The position numbers and the translations under genes are program-made. From assembly GCA_015060535.1 (NCBI GenBank), contig SUYH01000007.1, positions 119,688-183,687 on the forward strand: a stretch of 64,000 nucleotides of DNA, written 5' to 3'. Shown piece by piece: positions 35,247-44,778 of this stretch (position 1 is the stretch's first letter; each line of letters starts with the position of its first letter). The notes below the pieces were generated by a model. That model was not told the origin of the DNA. It searched no databases and was given only the letters and a program-made list of their open reading frames with translations. This stretch comes from Prevotella sp. GTDB taxonomy: Bacteria; Bacteroidota; Bacteroidia; Bacteroidales; Bacteroidaceae.

Positions 35247-38200
35247 TTATAATGATATATTCACTCCAAACGTGAAAGTGCGCGAGGCGGGGTAAACACC
35301 ACTGTCGGTGCCGCTGCTGACTTCTGGATCGTAACCTTTATAGGGTGTGATGGTGAAGAGGTTCGATGCCGTAGCGTAGAGGCGAATGCTCTCAACAACA
35401 GACTGCAAGCCAGTTACCTTAAACTTGTAGCCGATGGTCAAATTACGCAGTTTCAGATAACTGGCATTTTGCACATAGCGACTGTCGATATAGCTGAACG
35501 GACGGGCGTTGGTGGCCAGGGGGAGTGTCTGACTGCCGTTGGCAGGGGTCCAAGAGTCGAGCACGGTAGTCAGTACGTTGTACGAATCGCCCGTCTGTTC
35601 CAGTCGGCGCTCCAGCGCATTATACACCTTGTTGCCATAGCTGCCCGAGAAGGAGGCCGAGACATCAAAGCCACGATAGGAGAACTGCGACGAGAAACCA
35701 TAGACGATCTTGGGCTGTGTGCTACCCAGAATAACGCGGTCGTTACCATCGATGCGGCCGTTTCCGTCGGTATCGGCAAACTTCAGGTCACCCGGCTTAG
35801 GTATCTGTCCGTTGACGCTAGGCAGCTTTGAGACATCCTCTCCCTGCTGAACGATGCCAGCAAACTGTAGGCCGTAGAAAGCACCAAGCGACTCGCCGCG
35901 GCGCAGTATCTGCTGCTTATCGGAGCCTAGGATAACATCGTTGGTGGTGCCCATGTCGGTAATCTCGTTCTTGTTATAAGCAGCATTTGCGCTAACAGTC
36001 CACTGCAGTTTCCTGCGTTGCAAGAGAGTAGCATTGACGCTGAGTTCGACGCCCTTGTTCACCACGTTGCCAACGTTCTGCAACTGTGAGGTGACACCAC
36101 TGGCAAAGCCTACTGGCACAACAAGCAGCAGGTCGCTGGTCTTCTTGTAGTAAGCGTCGAAAACAATATTCAGGCGGTTTTTCAGCAGACCAAGGTCGAA
36201 GCCGAGGTTATAGGATGCGGTGGTTTCCCATTTCAGATGATCGTTCGACGCATTCTCCTTCGAGTAACTCGATGAGCCGGCATACGAGCCTGTGGCATAC
36301 GAGGTGGTAAAGGCATAGTCGGGAATCTCCTGATTGCCCACGATACCGCCCGAGAGGCGTACCTTCAAGTAGTCGATGCTCTTGACATTAGCCAGAAAGC
36401 CCTCTTTGTCGACATTCCACGACAAGCCCAGCGAGGGGAACCAGCCCCAACGATAGTCTTTCGAGAAACGGCTCGAATTGTCGGCACGCAGGGTGGCAGT
36501 GGCATTATAGCGATTGAGCAGCGTGTAATTGACACGCGCTATCAGCGAGTTCAGCGTCGACTCTGAGATGCCCGTCTGCGGAGTATAGGTGCCCGAACCG
36601 TCGCCCAGGTTATACTGCTTCAGCGATTCGTTGGTATAGTGGTTGGTGCGGATATTGCTATATGTTGAAGTCGAGGTCTGGCGCGTAAATCCCACCAGCG
36701 CATCAATATAGTGGTGGTCGTTGATGTCCTTTGCGTATGTGGCGGTATATTCCTGCTGCCAAATGTCTGTCTGACGGTTGCCAGTTCCGCCTATGCCCTG
36801 AGTGGCCAGACCCAGCGAGGTGTAGGCACCAGAGAAGTAGTTCTGCGTCAGCTTCTCACTGCTCAGACCTACTGATGCCTTCAGTGTCAGGTCACCGATA
36901 CGGTAACTCGCCCAGATATTCGACAACAGATAGTTGTTGATGTTCTCTGCCACACTTTCCTTGAGGTCGTAGACTGGATTGGCGGCGTGGTCGCCGATGG
37001 CGAAGTAGGCATACTCGTAGGGGTTCGTGAAATTGTAGGAGCCGTCAGCGTTATAGACACTGATGACAGGCGGCATCAGTAGGGCATAGACAAAGCTGTT
37101 GGTGATGCCTGCAGAGTAGGGCGAAGAGTTGAATACCTGTTCCTCAGTGGTGGTCAGCCCCTGCTGTTTGGATCGGCCGTAGGTGGCATTGACACCAAAG
37201 CGTAGTCCTTCGCGTAGTTCCCACTCCAGATTGGTATGGAAATTGTAGCGTTGAAATCCTGTATTCAGCACGATACCATCCTGGTCGGTATAGTTGGCCG
37301 AGAAGGCATAGCGGCTCTTGTCGCCTGCCCCTGTGATGCTCAGTTCATGACTCTGACCGATGGCGGTGCGCAGCACGGCATCCTGCCAGTCGGTACCACC
37401 TCCCAAAGCAGCAATCTCGGCATCGGTGTAGCCGCCCTTGTTGCTGAAATAGTCTTTCTGGAACTGTGCCCACTCTGAGGCATTCAGCAGGTCGAGTTTC
37501 TTGCTGATGTTGCTCACACCGATGTTATAGGTATAGCTGATATGCGCACGTTTGGCGCCGGCCTTACCCTGTTTGGTGGTGATGAGAATGACACCATTGG
37601 CACCCCGTGAACCATAAATGGCAGTAGCCGATACGTCCTTCAGTACCTCGACGCTCTCGATGTCATTAGGGTTGATGGTGGCCAGTGGGTTCAGTCCGCT
37701 GGCAAATCCTCCCAAACCCGTACTGCTGTTGGAAGCATCCTTGAAATAGATAAAGCCGTCGATGACGTAGAGCGGCTCGTTGGAGGCGTTGACCGAGTTG
37801 CCGCCACGGATGCGCAACTGACTGTCGGCACCAGGCTGACCGCTACTGGCCGTCACGTTAAGACCAGCCACCTGTCCGCTCAATGCGCCATCAAGCGTTG
37901 CGGCCTGCGAGGTTTCAAAGATGTCTGCCTTTACCGTTACTACACTTCCCGTCAGCTGTGTGCGCTTTTGTGTGCCGTAACCCACGACAACAACCTCGTT
38001 AAGCCGGTTGGTGTTTTCCACCAGTTCTATGTCGACGGATTCTGCACCATCGTAAACATCAACCTCCTGTGACCGATAACCAATAAACTGCACATCGAGT
38101 GTGAGTGGCAGTTTTACACGTGTGGTCAGTGTGAATTGTCCGTCGATGTTCGTCACAGCACCAAGTTCGTTACTCGATTTTGGAACTAATGTGGCTCCAA

Positions 38201-38312
38201 TGAGTGGTTCTCCTGTGCGTGCATCGGTGATACGGCCTGTGATGACTGTTTGTGCTGTCGCAATAATAGCAGTAAGCCAAACTATGATGATAGAAGTAAA
38301 TCTCTTTTTCAT
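35247..38312 (-). CDS. SusC/RagA-like TonB-dependent transporter
   Basis: This 1021-residue outer-membrane transporter has a signal peptide (AIIATAQ), a carboxypeptidase-regulatory-like domain (ITDARTGEPLIGATLVPK), VVVVGYGTQ, a plug (LYVIDGFIY, ATAIYGSRGANGVILI) and a 22-strand barrel ending TFGVNISL. Length is normal for SusC proteins. It is followed by its SusD partner and preceded, 95 nt upstream, by a periplasmic binding-protein-like gene. I see no promoter box in that 95-nt gap, so all three probably share the promoter at 39313-39370. Confidence 0.94.
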   Translation of the reverse strand: MKKRFTSIIIVWLTAIIATAQTVITGRITDARTGEPLIGATLVPKSSNELGAVTNIDGQFTLTTRVKLPLTLDVQFIGYRSQEVDVYDGAESVDIELVENTNRLNEVVVVGYGTQKRTQLTGSVVTVKADIFETSQAATLDGALSGQVAGLNVTASSGQPGADSQLRIRGGNSVNASNEPLYVIDGFIYFKDASNSSTGLGGFASGLNPLATINPNDIESVEVLKDVSATAIYGSRGANGVILITTKQGKAGAKRAHISYTYNIGVSNISKKLDLLNASEWAQFQKDYFSNKGGYTDAEIAALGGGTDWQDAVLRTAIGQSHELSITGAGDKSRYAFSANYTDQDGIVLNTGFQRYNFHTNLEWELREGLRFGVNATYGRSKQQGLTTTEEQVFNSSPYSAGITNSFVYALLMPPVISVYNADGSYNFTNPYEYAYFAIGDHAANPVYDLKESVAENINNYLLSNIWASYRIGDLTLKASVGLSSEKLTQNYFSGAYTSLGLATQGIGGTGNRQTDIWQQEYTATYAKDINDHHYIDALVGFTRQTSTSTYSNIRTNHYTNESLKQYNLGDGSGTYTPQTGISESTLNSLIARVNYTLLNRYNATATLRADNSSRFSKDYRWGWFPSLGLSWNVDKEGFLANVKSIDYLKVRLSGGIVGNQEIPDYAFTTSYATGSYAGSSSYSKENASNDHLKWETTASYNLGFDLGLLKNRLNIVFDAYYKKTSDLLLVVPVGFASGVTSQLQNVGNVVNKGVELSVNATLLQRRKLQWTVSANAAYNKNEITDMGTTNDVILGSDKQQILRRGESLGAFYGLQFAGIVQQGEDVSKLPSVNGQIPKPGDLKFADTDGNGRIDGNDRVILGSTQPKIVYGFSSQFSYRGFDVSASFSGSYGNKVYNALERRLEQTGDSYNVLTTVLDSWTPANGSQTLPLATNARPFSYIDSRYVQNASYLKLRNLTIGYKFKVTGLQSVVESIRLYATASNLFTITPYKGYDPEVSSGTDSGVYPASRTFTFGVNISL

Positions 38313-38407
38313 AAATACAAGTCTCCTCTAAAGGAACGGGCACTTATGGCCCGATCCTTCATCTAAAACAAATAATACTACTAATATATGGCTAAAGTTT
38401 GTGGAAC

Positions 38408-39262
38408 CTATTTCTGTGCAAGATAATTCTTCGACAACTGAAGCAAACCATATTCGTGGACGTACTGCGTGCCATTGACAAGAGCCCATTGTACGAAACT
38501 TTCTAGCACGGGGTTGGCATGGTTGTACGACAGTCCGATAGTACCAACAGGAATCTCGCTATATGTCTGATTTTCGAGCAAAGTTATAATCTGGTCGAGA
38601 TGTCCCTCATTGAGAACCTGCTTACCCTCCTTATTGATGTCAAGAGGGAGCAATGCAAGGTCGCTACGCACTTCTCGGCTCTGCAAGTCAAAGATATTGG
38701 AAAGCGGGTTGAAGGTAATACCCAGAGGGTCGCGGCTAATGGCGGTATTGAGGAAACTGTCGTCGCCTGATATCTTTTTACCTTTATAGTTTGCTGTCTC
38801 CTGTTTGAAATAAGATGCAATGAAACGGGAAACAGATTGTTGACCACTACCTGTATAGATATGGAGTGCTTGTTCGTTGTCGTTGTCTTCTTCTTCCTCG
38901 TCAAAATCTTCCTTCTCAAAGAAGAGACTCTTCAATTTCTTTGCATTAAGGCGATGGGATCCTATCAGCTGTTGTGCTTTTGATGCTTTGGTGGTAATGG
39001 GTAGTACGGCAAAGCGCGCGAAAGCAACGGCATTATCGTCGGTAGTGAATGAAATCGTGTTGTTGTTATCTTGGGATTTCCCTGAAACGAATTGGAAATC
39101 CACGTTGATGTTAGACTTCTGATACTCAGTAACCCACTTCTCAACTAACGGACGTACAAAATGAGGTACTCGAAGGGCTATCAGATCATTATTCTGTGCA
39201 ACGGCTGTCAGACTAAGCTGCAGCCCTAAAATCAATGCTATTGTAAATACTGCTTTCTTCAT
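38408..39262 (-). CDS. Periplasmic binding-protein-like (PstS-like) protein
   Basis: This 284-residue protein has a signal peptide (LTAVAQ). The body looks like a PstS-type substrate-binding fold (HIYTGSGQQSVSRFIASYF, ISRDPLGITFNPL, PVGTIGLSYNHANPVLESFV). An acidic insert near residues 117-130 (EKEDFDEEEEDND) is unusual. No ABC transporter genes are adjacent, so it may feed the TonB system or act as a sensor. It is the first gene of the binding protein-SusC-SusD unit under the shared operator. The ligand is unknown; an oxyanion is possible. Confidence 0.65.
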   Translation of the reverse strand: MKKAVFTIALILGLQLSLTAVAQNNDLIALRVPHFVRPLVEKWVTEYQKSNINVDFQFVSGKSQDNNNTISFTTDDNAVAFARFAVLPITTKASKAQQLIGSHRLNAKKLKSLFFEKEDFDEEEEDNDNEQALHIYTGSGQQSVSRFIASYFKQETANYKGKKISGDDSFLNTAISRDPLGITFNPLSNIFDLQSREVRSDLALLPLDINKEGKQVLNEGHLDQIITLLENQTYSEIPVGTIGLSYNHANPVLESFVQWALVNGTQYVHEYGLLQLSKNYLAQK

Positions 39263-39312
39263 GTTGTTGTCGTTTCTTTATATCTTTTTAGTGAATTTAA
39301 TGTTTCTGGGTG

Positions 39313-39370
39313 CAAAGGTACGGCAGAAATAAAAAATGCGAAATACCACCAGCGTGGCATTTCGCATCAC
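39313..39370 (-). promoter_or_regulatory. Promoter and operator of the binding protein-SusCD operon
   Basis: TACCTTTG on the minus strand (39313-39320). The element GTGATGCGAAATGCC begins 50 nt upstream, and it forms part of a long inverted repeat with 14-bp arms (39336-39349 and 39354-39367, one mismatch, 4-nt loop). GATTGTG is absent here. Confidence 0.7.
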
Positions 39371-39399
39371 AAAAATATGGTATATTGACGATATACGGC

Positions 39400-40197
39400 T
39401 TATTTCACGGCATCTTGCAGCACCAATCCTGCCAACATAAAGCCGAAAATGGCGGTGATGTGTGACAGCGTGCCGTTAATTTGAGCCTTCGACGAGCACC
39501 ACTCGTGATTGAGCAGGTTGGGATCTCCAGGACCGCTCTTAGTCTTAGGACACATACACTTCTCTGTGCCACAAGTAGCGTTATGACCTTTGTTTTCCAA
39601 GAGCTCGTCGGAAAAGACGCACTGGAACTTGCGCTTGGGGAACTGCTTGTCGCGCTTAAAACGATTGCGGAGCGCACGGGCAAGGGGGTCACCCTTGACC
39701 TTCCAGAACTCAGCCACCTGGATTTTGGTGGGGTCGAGCTTCAGGGCAGCACCCATCGACGAGAACAGCTTCGCCTTCGTCTGGCAAGCCATGAGGATGA
39801 GCAGTGCCTTGTCTTTCAGCGAGTCGATGGCGTCGATGATATAGTCGTAGCTGTCGAGTTGGAAGCTCTCAGCGGTTTCTGCCGTAAAAATCTGTTGCAG
39901 GGCTGTAATCTCTGCCGAGGGGTTGATGGTCAGCAGACGCTCCTTGAGAGCCTCCACCTTCACCTGTCCCACAGTCTTCGTTGTCGCCATCAGCTGACGA
40001 TTGATGTTCGTAATGCACACACGGTCGGAATCGACAATCGTCAACTTCCTGATGCCAGAACGAATCAGGCTCTCAGCGCACCAAGAGCCAACGCCACCCA
40101 CACCAAAGATGATCACGCGTTTCTCACCGATGCGGCTCATCGCTTCATCGCCCAACAGGAGTTCCGACCTGCGGAATATTGCTTGTTCTATTGCCAT
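39400..40197 (-). CDS. tcdA: tRNA threonylcarbamoyladenosine dehydratase
   Basis: This 265-residue protein of the E1-like/ThiF superfamily has a nucleotide-binding motif IFGVGGVGSWCAESL, the Asp in TIVDSDRVCITNINRQ, and TcdA-type C-terminal features (GDPLARALR, CVFSDE, a hydrophobic C-terminal helix). TcdA cyclises t6A at position 37 of ANN-decoding tRNAs. It is distinct from the sulfur-carrier adenylyltransferase at 51748: the C-terminal half differs and lacks the CxxC...CxxC zinc site. It is monocistronic, with its promoter box at 40242-40249. Confidence 0.9.
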   Translation of the reverse strand: MAIEQAIFRRSELLLGDEAMSRIGEKRVIIFGVGGVGSWCAESLIRSGIRKLTIVDSDRVCITNINRQLMATTKTVGQVKVEALKERLLTINPSAEITALQQIFTAETAESFQLDSYDYIIDAIDSLKDKALLILMACQTKAKLFSSMGAALKLDPTKIQVAEFWKVKGDPLARALRNRFKRDKQFPKRKFQCVFSDELLENKGHNATCGTEKCMCPKTKSGPGDPNLLNHEWCSSKAQINGTLSHITAIFGFMLAGLVLQDAVK

Positions 40198-40241
40198 GAA
40201 CTATCTCGATGTCTCTATTTTATTACTGCCAAATATGCGTG

Positions 40242-40249
40242 CAAAGTTA
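40242..40249 (-). promoter_or_regulatory. Promoter box of tcdA
   Basis: TAACTTTG on the minus strand, 44 nt before the start codon. A TATATTTG box on the plus strand at 40272-40279 faces away from it. Confidence 0.6.
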
Positions 40250-40385
40250 GCAATTTTTTCCCAATAATTACTATATTTGCAAATAGTTTTAAGTGAAATA
40301 AGGCATTTATTTTCGTATTACACGCTCTTTGTTGAATCATTCCCGTTGTTCGTTGATTATTTTTCGATAGTTCTGCAGAAGAACT

Positions 40386-40393
40386 TACTTTTG
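40386..40393 (+). promoter_or_regulatory. Promoter box of the beta-helix protein gene
   Basis: TACTTTTG on the plus strand, 26 nt before the ATG at 40420. Confidence 0.6.
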
Positions 40394-40419
40394 CATCATA
40401 ATTCTAAAATTGTAAGAAA

Positions 40420-42279
40420 ATGAAAAAGGTTATTATGATGCTTGTTGGCATGTTTATGCTGTCATGTTCTCTGATGGCACAAGAGGCCATGCCAAGAAAA
40501 CAGAAGAGAGTCACTTATGAGCAGATGACTGAACAGATGGTCAAGGAACTGCAGCTAAACGAGAAACAGAAGAAGAAGGTGGCTAAGTTGAACAAGAAGT
40601 ATAAGACACTGATTGTGGGCGAAAGGTTACGGGTAGGCGACGGAACGTCGGGAATGCAGATGGAACGTCCTGAAGGAGAGCGTCCACCAATGGGCGTGCG
40701 TCCCAGCGGTAGACCAAGTGGCGGCATGGGTGGCCCCGGTGGAGGAATGCCCGGAGGTTTCGGAGGTGGTATGCCTGGCGGTGGCTTTGGTGGACGTGGC
40801 GGTGGAATGCCTGGAAGTCCGAGAGGCGGTATGCCCGGAGAACAGTCACAGGAGAAGTCATACGACTATGACAAGCAACAGCAGAAGTACGACAAGGCTA
40901 TCGGTAAGATCCTAACCGAACAGCAATACGAGGGTTATCAAAAGATAAAGCCTCAGTTTTACTCTCAGCGCAAAAACCGTGAGTTCCTTTTTGGTAGTCA
41001 GCAGTCTTTAGGCCAAGGCATGCCCATGCCTCCAGGTGGTATGGGAGGCCCCGGCTCTCGTAATCAGAATATCACCTACTCTGGAGCTACAGAATTGAAG
41101 ACATCTGTCACAGAGATGAGCAAGACATACCAAAGCAGTAAGACTGATGAGAATGCATTGCTGATAAACACTAAGGAGGCTGTGACCATTGTTCAGCCCA
41201 CTATCAATAAGACAGGCAGTTCTGATGGTGGTGATAACTGTAGCTTTTACGGTATCAACGCTGCCCTGCTTGTAAAGGGTGGCAGCACAACAACCATCAA
41301 AGGAGGCGTAATCACAAGTAACGCTACAGGTGCCAACGGCGTATTCTCATACGGAGGTAACGGTGGACATAATGGTGGTCAGGGCGATGGTACAACCGTC
41401 ATTATCGAGGATACTAAGATTACCACCACAGGCGATGGCTCTGGTGGCATCATGACTACAGGTGGCGGTGTAACAAAGGCCAAGAATCTGACCATCAACA
41501 CCAGCGGTCGTTCGTCGGCCCCAATTCGTACCGATCGTGGCGGTGGCGTCGTGACCGTAGATGGTGGCAGCTATACGAGTAACGGTCTTGGTTCACCTGT
41601 TATCTATTCTACTGCCGATGTGACAGTATCAAACGCTACGCTTACATCGAACATGTCTGAAGGTGTCTGCATTGAGGGCAAGAACAGCATTACGCTAAAC
41701 AACTGTCAGATGACTGTCAGCAATACGAATCGTAATGGTCATGCACAGTTCTTGGATGCTATCATGATCTATCAGTCGTTCTCAGGCGATGCCGATAGTG
41801 GCAACTCGCATTTCACGATGAATGGCGGTTCGCTGACCAATAAGCAGGGCCATTTGTTCCATGTGACCAACACAAATGCCATTATATCTCTGAACAATGT
41901 CAAACTGGTGAATGAAGATCCTGCCACGGTTTTGTTGTCAGTATGTGCTGACGGATGGCAGGGAGCCAGCAACAAAGCAACGCTTAATGCGAGTCATCAG
42001 CAATTGGAAGGCACCATCCTTGTGGGCAATGACTCTGAACTGACACTGAATCTGGCGGATAGTTCAACATTCAATGGCTCCATCAGCGGCAATATAACCA
42101 ATGCTGCAGGCAACACAGTATCTACTGAAACTGGAACTGTGAATGTCACCCTTGGCGATGACTGCACATGGACACTTATAGCCGATACCTACATTACATC
42201 TCTGAAGGGCGATGCGTCACTCATCAAGGCTAACGGCCACCGATTGTTTGTGAATGGAAAGCTGTTGAAAGTGAATTAA
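40420..42279 (+). CDS. Exported protein: helical N-terminus, Gly/Met/Pro linker, beta-helix repeats
   Basis: This 619-residue protein has a signal peptide (SCSLMAQ). A charged helical part (about 25-75 and 150-190, LNEKQKKKVAKLNKKYK, ILTEQQYEGYQKI) resembles DUF4890/Spy-like modules. It is interrupted by a glycine-rich stretch (about 88-145) with repeated GGMPGG units. From about 210 on, short Thr/Gly/Asn-rich repeats (TTTIKGGVITSN, TVDGGSYTSNG, TVSNATLTSN) indicate a right-handed parallel beta-helix such as an adhesin or carbohydrate-binding surface protein. The gene is monocistronic. Its end overlaps the convergent esterase gene by 50 nt. Function is unknown. Confidence 0.7.
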   Translation: MKKVIMMLVGMFMLSCSLMAQEAMPRKQKRVTYEQMTEQMVKELQLNEKQKKKVAKLNKKYKTLIVGERLRVGDGTSGMQMERPEGERPPMGVRPSGRPSGGMGGPGGGMPGGFGGGMPGGGFGGRGGGMPGSPRGGMPGEQSQEKSYDYDKQQQKYDKAIGKILTEQQYEGYQKIKPQFYSQRKNREFLFGSQQSLGQGMPMPPGGMGGPGSRNQNITYSGATELKTSVTEMSKTYQSSKTDENALLINTKEAVTIVQPTINKTGSSDGGDNCSFYGINAALLVKGGSTTTIKGGVITSNATGANGVFSYGGNGGHNGGQGDGTTVIIEDTKITTTGDGSGGIMTTGGGVTKAKNLTINTSGRSSAPIRTDRGGGVVTVDGGSYTSNGLGSPVIYSTADVTVSNATLTSNMSEGVCIEGKNSITLNNCQMTVSNTNRNGHAQFLDAIMIYQSFSGDADSGNSHFTMNGGSLTNKQGHLFHVTNTNAIISLNNVKLVNEDPATVLLSVCADGWQGASNKATLNASHQQLEGTILVGNDSELTLNLADSSTFNGSISGNITNAAGNTVSTETGTVNVTLGDDCTWTLIADTYITSLKGDASLIKANGHRLFVNGKLLKVN

Positions 42280-42961
42280 GAAGAGTTTTTTTATGAGTAT
42301 TTAGGAGCCAGGCAAATCCCTTTGCCATCCGCTTGTCGGAATCGACGAAGTGGTTGCCTGCGTTCCATTCAAATATGGTATTAACCTCTTGTTCCATCAA
42401 TAGCTCATGCTGCTTGCGGATAGCATTGCCGACCTGTGCCATCATAGGATTCTTTGCTTTTTCCTCCTTGTCGCCAAGACTGAGATAGACGGACTTTGCG
42501 AGCGGTTTATTCTCTGATGCAAAATCAATCCACTGAGGGTACCATACAGATGGGGAGGCAGCTGCAATGCCTTCAAACTTGCTTGTCTGATACCCTGCCC
42601 ATAAGGCGAACAAACCTGCCAGAGAATAGCCGCCAAGTATGATGTAAGGAATAATATCTTGAACCTCTGGCAGCAGATGACTTGTGACGAACTCCAGCGT
42701 TTTTTCTGCTCCATCGCCAAATGGAGTTTTTCCAAATACAGGAGGTGCACCCCAGGGAGTCAGTTCCTGATTCCAGTCCTTTATCATAAAAGCCACAAGC
42801 GAAAATGGCTCATCAGATAGCTCCTTGATTGCTTCGACTTCTTGATCCAATACCTCCAAGTCGTGTTCGTCTATTGGCTGAATCAGCAGATATGTGGCTG
42901 TTTCATCCCGATACAGAAAATATGTCCTATCGGAGAGAGTGCATTCCTTTCTACTCATCAT
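42230..42961 (-). CDS. Alpha/beta-hydrolase (putative esterase)
   Basis: This 243-residue alpha/beta-hydrolase of the esterase D-like type has nucleophile Ser in GGYSLAGLFALWAG, a likely Asp in the following strand (SLGDKEEK) and His in AGNHFVDSDKR. No signal peptide is present. It lies 7 nt after the thioredoxin-like gene and ends 50 nt inside the convergent beta-helix gene. The substrate is unknown; siderophore or thioester hydrolysis are known for this fold. Confidence 0.78.
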   Translation of the reverse strand: MMSRKECTLSDRTYFLYRDETATYLLIQPIDEHDLEVLDQEVEAIKELSDEPFSLVAFMIKDWNQELTPWGAPPVFGKTPFGDGAEKTLEFVTSHLLPEVQDIIPYIILGGYSLAGLFALWAGYQTSKFEGIAAASPSVWYPQWIDFASENKPLAKSVYLSLGDKEEKAKNPMMAQVGNAIRKQHELLMEQEVNTIFEWNAGNHFVDSDKRMAKGFAWLLNTHKKTLLNSLSTAFHSQTIGGR

Positions 42962-42968
42962 TCTGACA

Positions 42969-43469
42969 TCAGTTCTTGACAGCCTTGGGTGTCCAGTTTT
43001 GGAAAAAGCCCAAGACCTTCTTTTGATTGTAGCCCTCTCCTTCCTCCAAAAGGCCTGAATCCTGAATATGAATCACCCTGCCTTCTTCATCGAGTACAAC
43101 AAGCACAGGAAATCCGAAACGTCCTGCATTATTCAGGCGCTTCATGAGGGTTTTTCCTTGCTCCAGCTTTTCTGCTCCCTGAGACTTTCGCGGATTGTAA
43201 TTCACATGGATATACTCGAAGTTCTCGTTGATGACATTGCTGATATTGGTATCATTCGTAATATAGTCTGCAAACCTCAAACACCAGGGACACCAGTTGC
43301 CACCAACCTGACAGATGACGAATTTTCCCTCAGATTTCGCCTTGACAATCGCTTGGTCTATCTGCTCGATGGGGTCGACGTCCTCGTTATAAACCTTTTT
43401 CAGACCCGTTTGAGCATTTGCCAACAGGGGAAAGAGAACGGAAAGTAATACAACAAATACCTTTTTCAT
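42969..43469 (-). CDS. Exported thioredoxin-like protein (CPWC)
   Basis: This 166-residue protein starts at ATG 43469 and has a signal peptide (FPLLANAQ). The thioredoxin fold shows an active-site motif WCPWC (GGNWCPWCLRF) and the cis-proline strand FGFPVLVVLDEEGR. It should act in the periplasm as a disulfide reductase or isomerase. It lies 1 nt after the cyclophilin gene, so a periplasmic folding role for both is plausible, although the cyclophilin has no signal. Confidence 0.85.
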   Translation of the reverse strand: MKKVFVVLLSVLFPLLANAQTGLKKVYNEDVDPIEQIDQAIVKAKSEGKFVICQVGGNWCPWCLRFADYITNDTNISNVINENFEYIHVNYNPRKSQGAEKLEQGKTLMKRLNNAGRFGFPVLVVLDEEGRVIHIQDSGLLEEGEGYNQKKVLGFFQNWTPKAVKN

Positions 43470-43470
43470 A

Positions 43471-44199
43471 TCATTCAATAATTGAAATCCGCATTTCTAT
43501 GTCATCAACAGGTCTGTCACCACGTGCGGTAGCTGTGCCCTGAATCATCTCCACGACATCGAGGCCCTCTTCCACTTCACCAAATACGGTATATTGTCCG
43601 TCAAGGTGGGGCGTGCCTCCAATGGTAGAGTAGATCTTTAGCTGCTCATCTGTCAAACCATTACCCTGAACCTGCTTCTCTGCTTCTGCAGCCAATTTGT
43701 CTTGGAGTTCCTGTAGTCCGGCACGGTTGCGTTCGCGACGCATCTGCATAATCTCGTCACGATGCTCCTTGGCCAACTGGTTGAAGGTATCTTGAATCTT
43801 CTGCATCTTCAACTGCTTGGTGAACTGGCGAAGCTGCCCCTCGTTATATACCTGTCCCCAGACGATATAGAACTGTGAACCGCTGCTACGGCGCTCAGGG
43901 TTCACCTCGTCTCCCTGGCGTGCTGCTGCCAAGGCTCCACGTTTATGGAAGAGACCATCTTTGATTTCGGCCTCCAGCGTATAGTCAGGACCACCTACGC
44001 CAAGCATCTTGCCAGCAGGTGCACCCTTTGAGTCTGGATCACCGCCTTGAATCATGAAGTCCTTGATTACTCGATGGAACAGCGTACCATCATAATACCC
44101 TTCCTTCACCAACTTTACGAAATTATCACGGTGGATGGGAGTCTCGTCATACAGGCGAACCACGATGTCGCCCAACATTGTCTGTATCTTTACTTTCAT
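43471..44199 (-). CDS. Cyclophilin-type peptidyl-prolyl isomerase
   Basis: This 242-residue cyclophilin shows TMLGDIVVRLYDETPIHRDNF, the active-site FHRVIKDFMIQGGDP, and SGSQFYIVWG. A helical insertion of about 65 residues (about 115-180, QLAKEHRDEIMQMRRERNRA) splits the fold before TPHLDGQYTVFGEV. No signal peptide is seen, so it is probably cytoplasmic. It is the first gene of a three-gene unit with thioredoxin-like and esterase genes. Confidence 0.92.
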   Translation of the reverse strand: MKVKIQTMLGDIVVRLYDETPIHRDNFVKLVKEGYYDGTLFHRVIKDFMIQGGDPDSKGAPAGKMLGVGGPDYTLEAEIKDGLFHKRGALAAARQGDEVNPERRSSGSQFYIVWGQVYNEGQLRQFTKQLKMQKIQDTFNQLAKEHRDEIMQMRRERNRAGLQELQDKLAAEAEKQVQGNGLTDEQLKIYSTIGGTPHLDGQYTVFGEVEEGLDVVEMIQGTATARGDRPVDDIEMRISIIE

Positions 44200-44253
44200 A
44201 CCGTTATAGTTTTGACTTAGATTTCCTTATTCTTTTATGAAGCGAATTCTGTT

Positions 44254-44772
44254 TCACAGGCTCTTTACTACTTTACATGGATTACCGACAGCAATGGTAT
44301 TAGAGGGAATATCTCGAGTTACAACCGATCCAGCTCCGATGGTCACATTGTCGCCGATGCTGACATCAAGTAGAATGGTGACACTGCCACCAATCCAAAC
44401 GTTGTTTCCGATGGTAACAGGCTTTGCCCACTCCTGACGGGTATTCCGTTCTATAGGGTCTGTACTGTGGCATGCTGTATAGATGCTAACGTTGGGACCG
44501 ATAAAACAATCATCGCCGATGGAAACTGGCGCTTCATTGAGAACGGTGAAGTTTTTGCCATAGTCGCAGCGGAACGGCTGATTGATGAGGAAATTATCAT
44601 CGCCAGTATACCCCAGCAGACCCTTCAAAATCTCCTTCCTCCGCTGAGTCTCAGATGAACGGAGAATGTTGAACTCATGCAAGGCTTCTCTCGTAGCTTG
44701 CAAACCTTCTTGTAGTTCAGAGGCAACGGCATCGTAAACCAGTCCTGCCAACATCTTCTCTTTCTCTGTCAT
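44254..44772 (-). CDS. Maltose/galactoside O-acetyltransferase family protein
   Basis: This 172-residue left-handed beta-helix acetyltransferase has hexapeptide repeats (GDDCFIGPNVSIYTACH, IGNNVWIGGSVTILLDVSIG) and the LacA/Maa N-terminal signature MLAGLVYDAV...LLGY. The family acetylates sugars with acetyl-CoA. It lies 6 nt after the HxlR gene and is probably under that regulator. Confidence 0.9.
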   Translation of the reverse strand: MTEKEKMLAGLVYDAVASELQEGLQATREALHEFNILRSSETQRRKEILKGLLGYTGDDNFLINQPFRCDYGKNFTVLNEAPVSIGDDCFIGPNVSIYTACHSTDPIERNTRQEWAKPVTIGNNVWIGGSVTILLDVSIGDNVTIGAGSVVTRDIPSNTIAVGNPCKVVKSL

Positions 44773-44778
44773 ACACTG

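Noticed and set aside
39481..40296. A 271-codon plus-strand frame opposite tcdA
   Set aside because: tcdA on the other strand shows all family motifs; this frame shows none.
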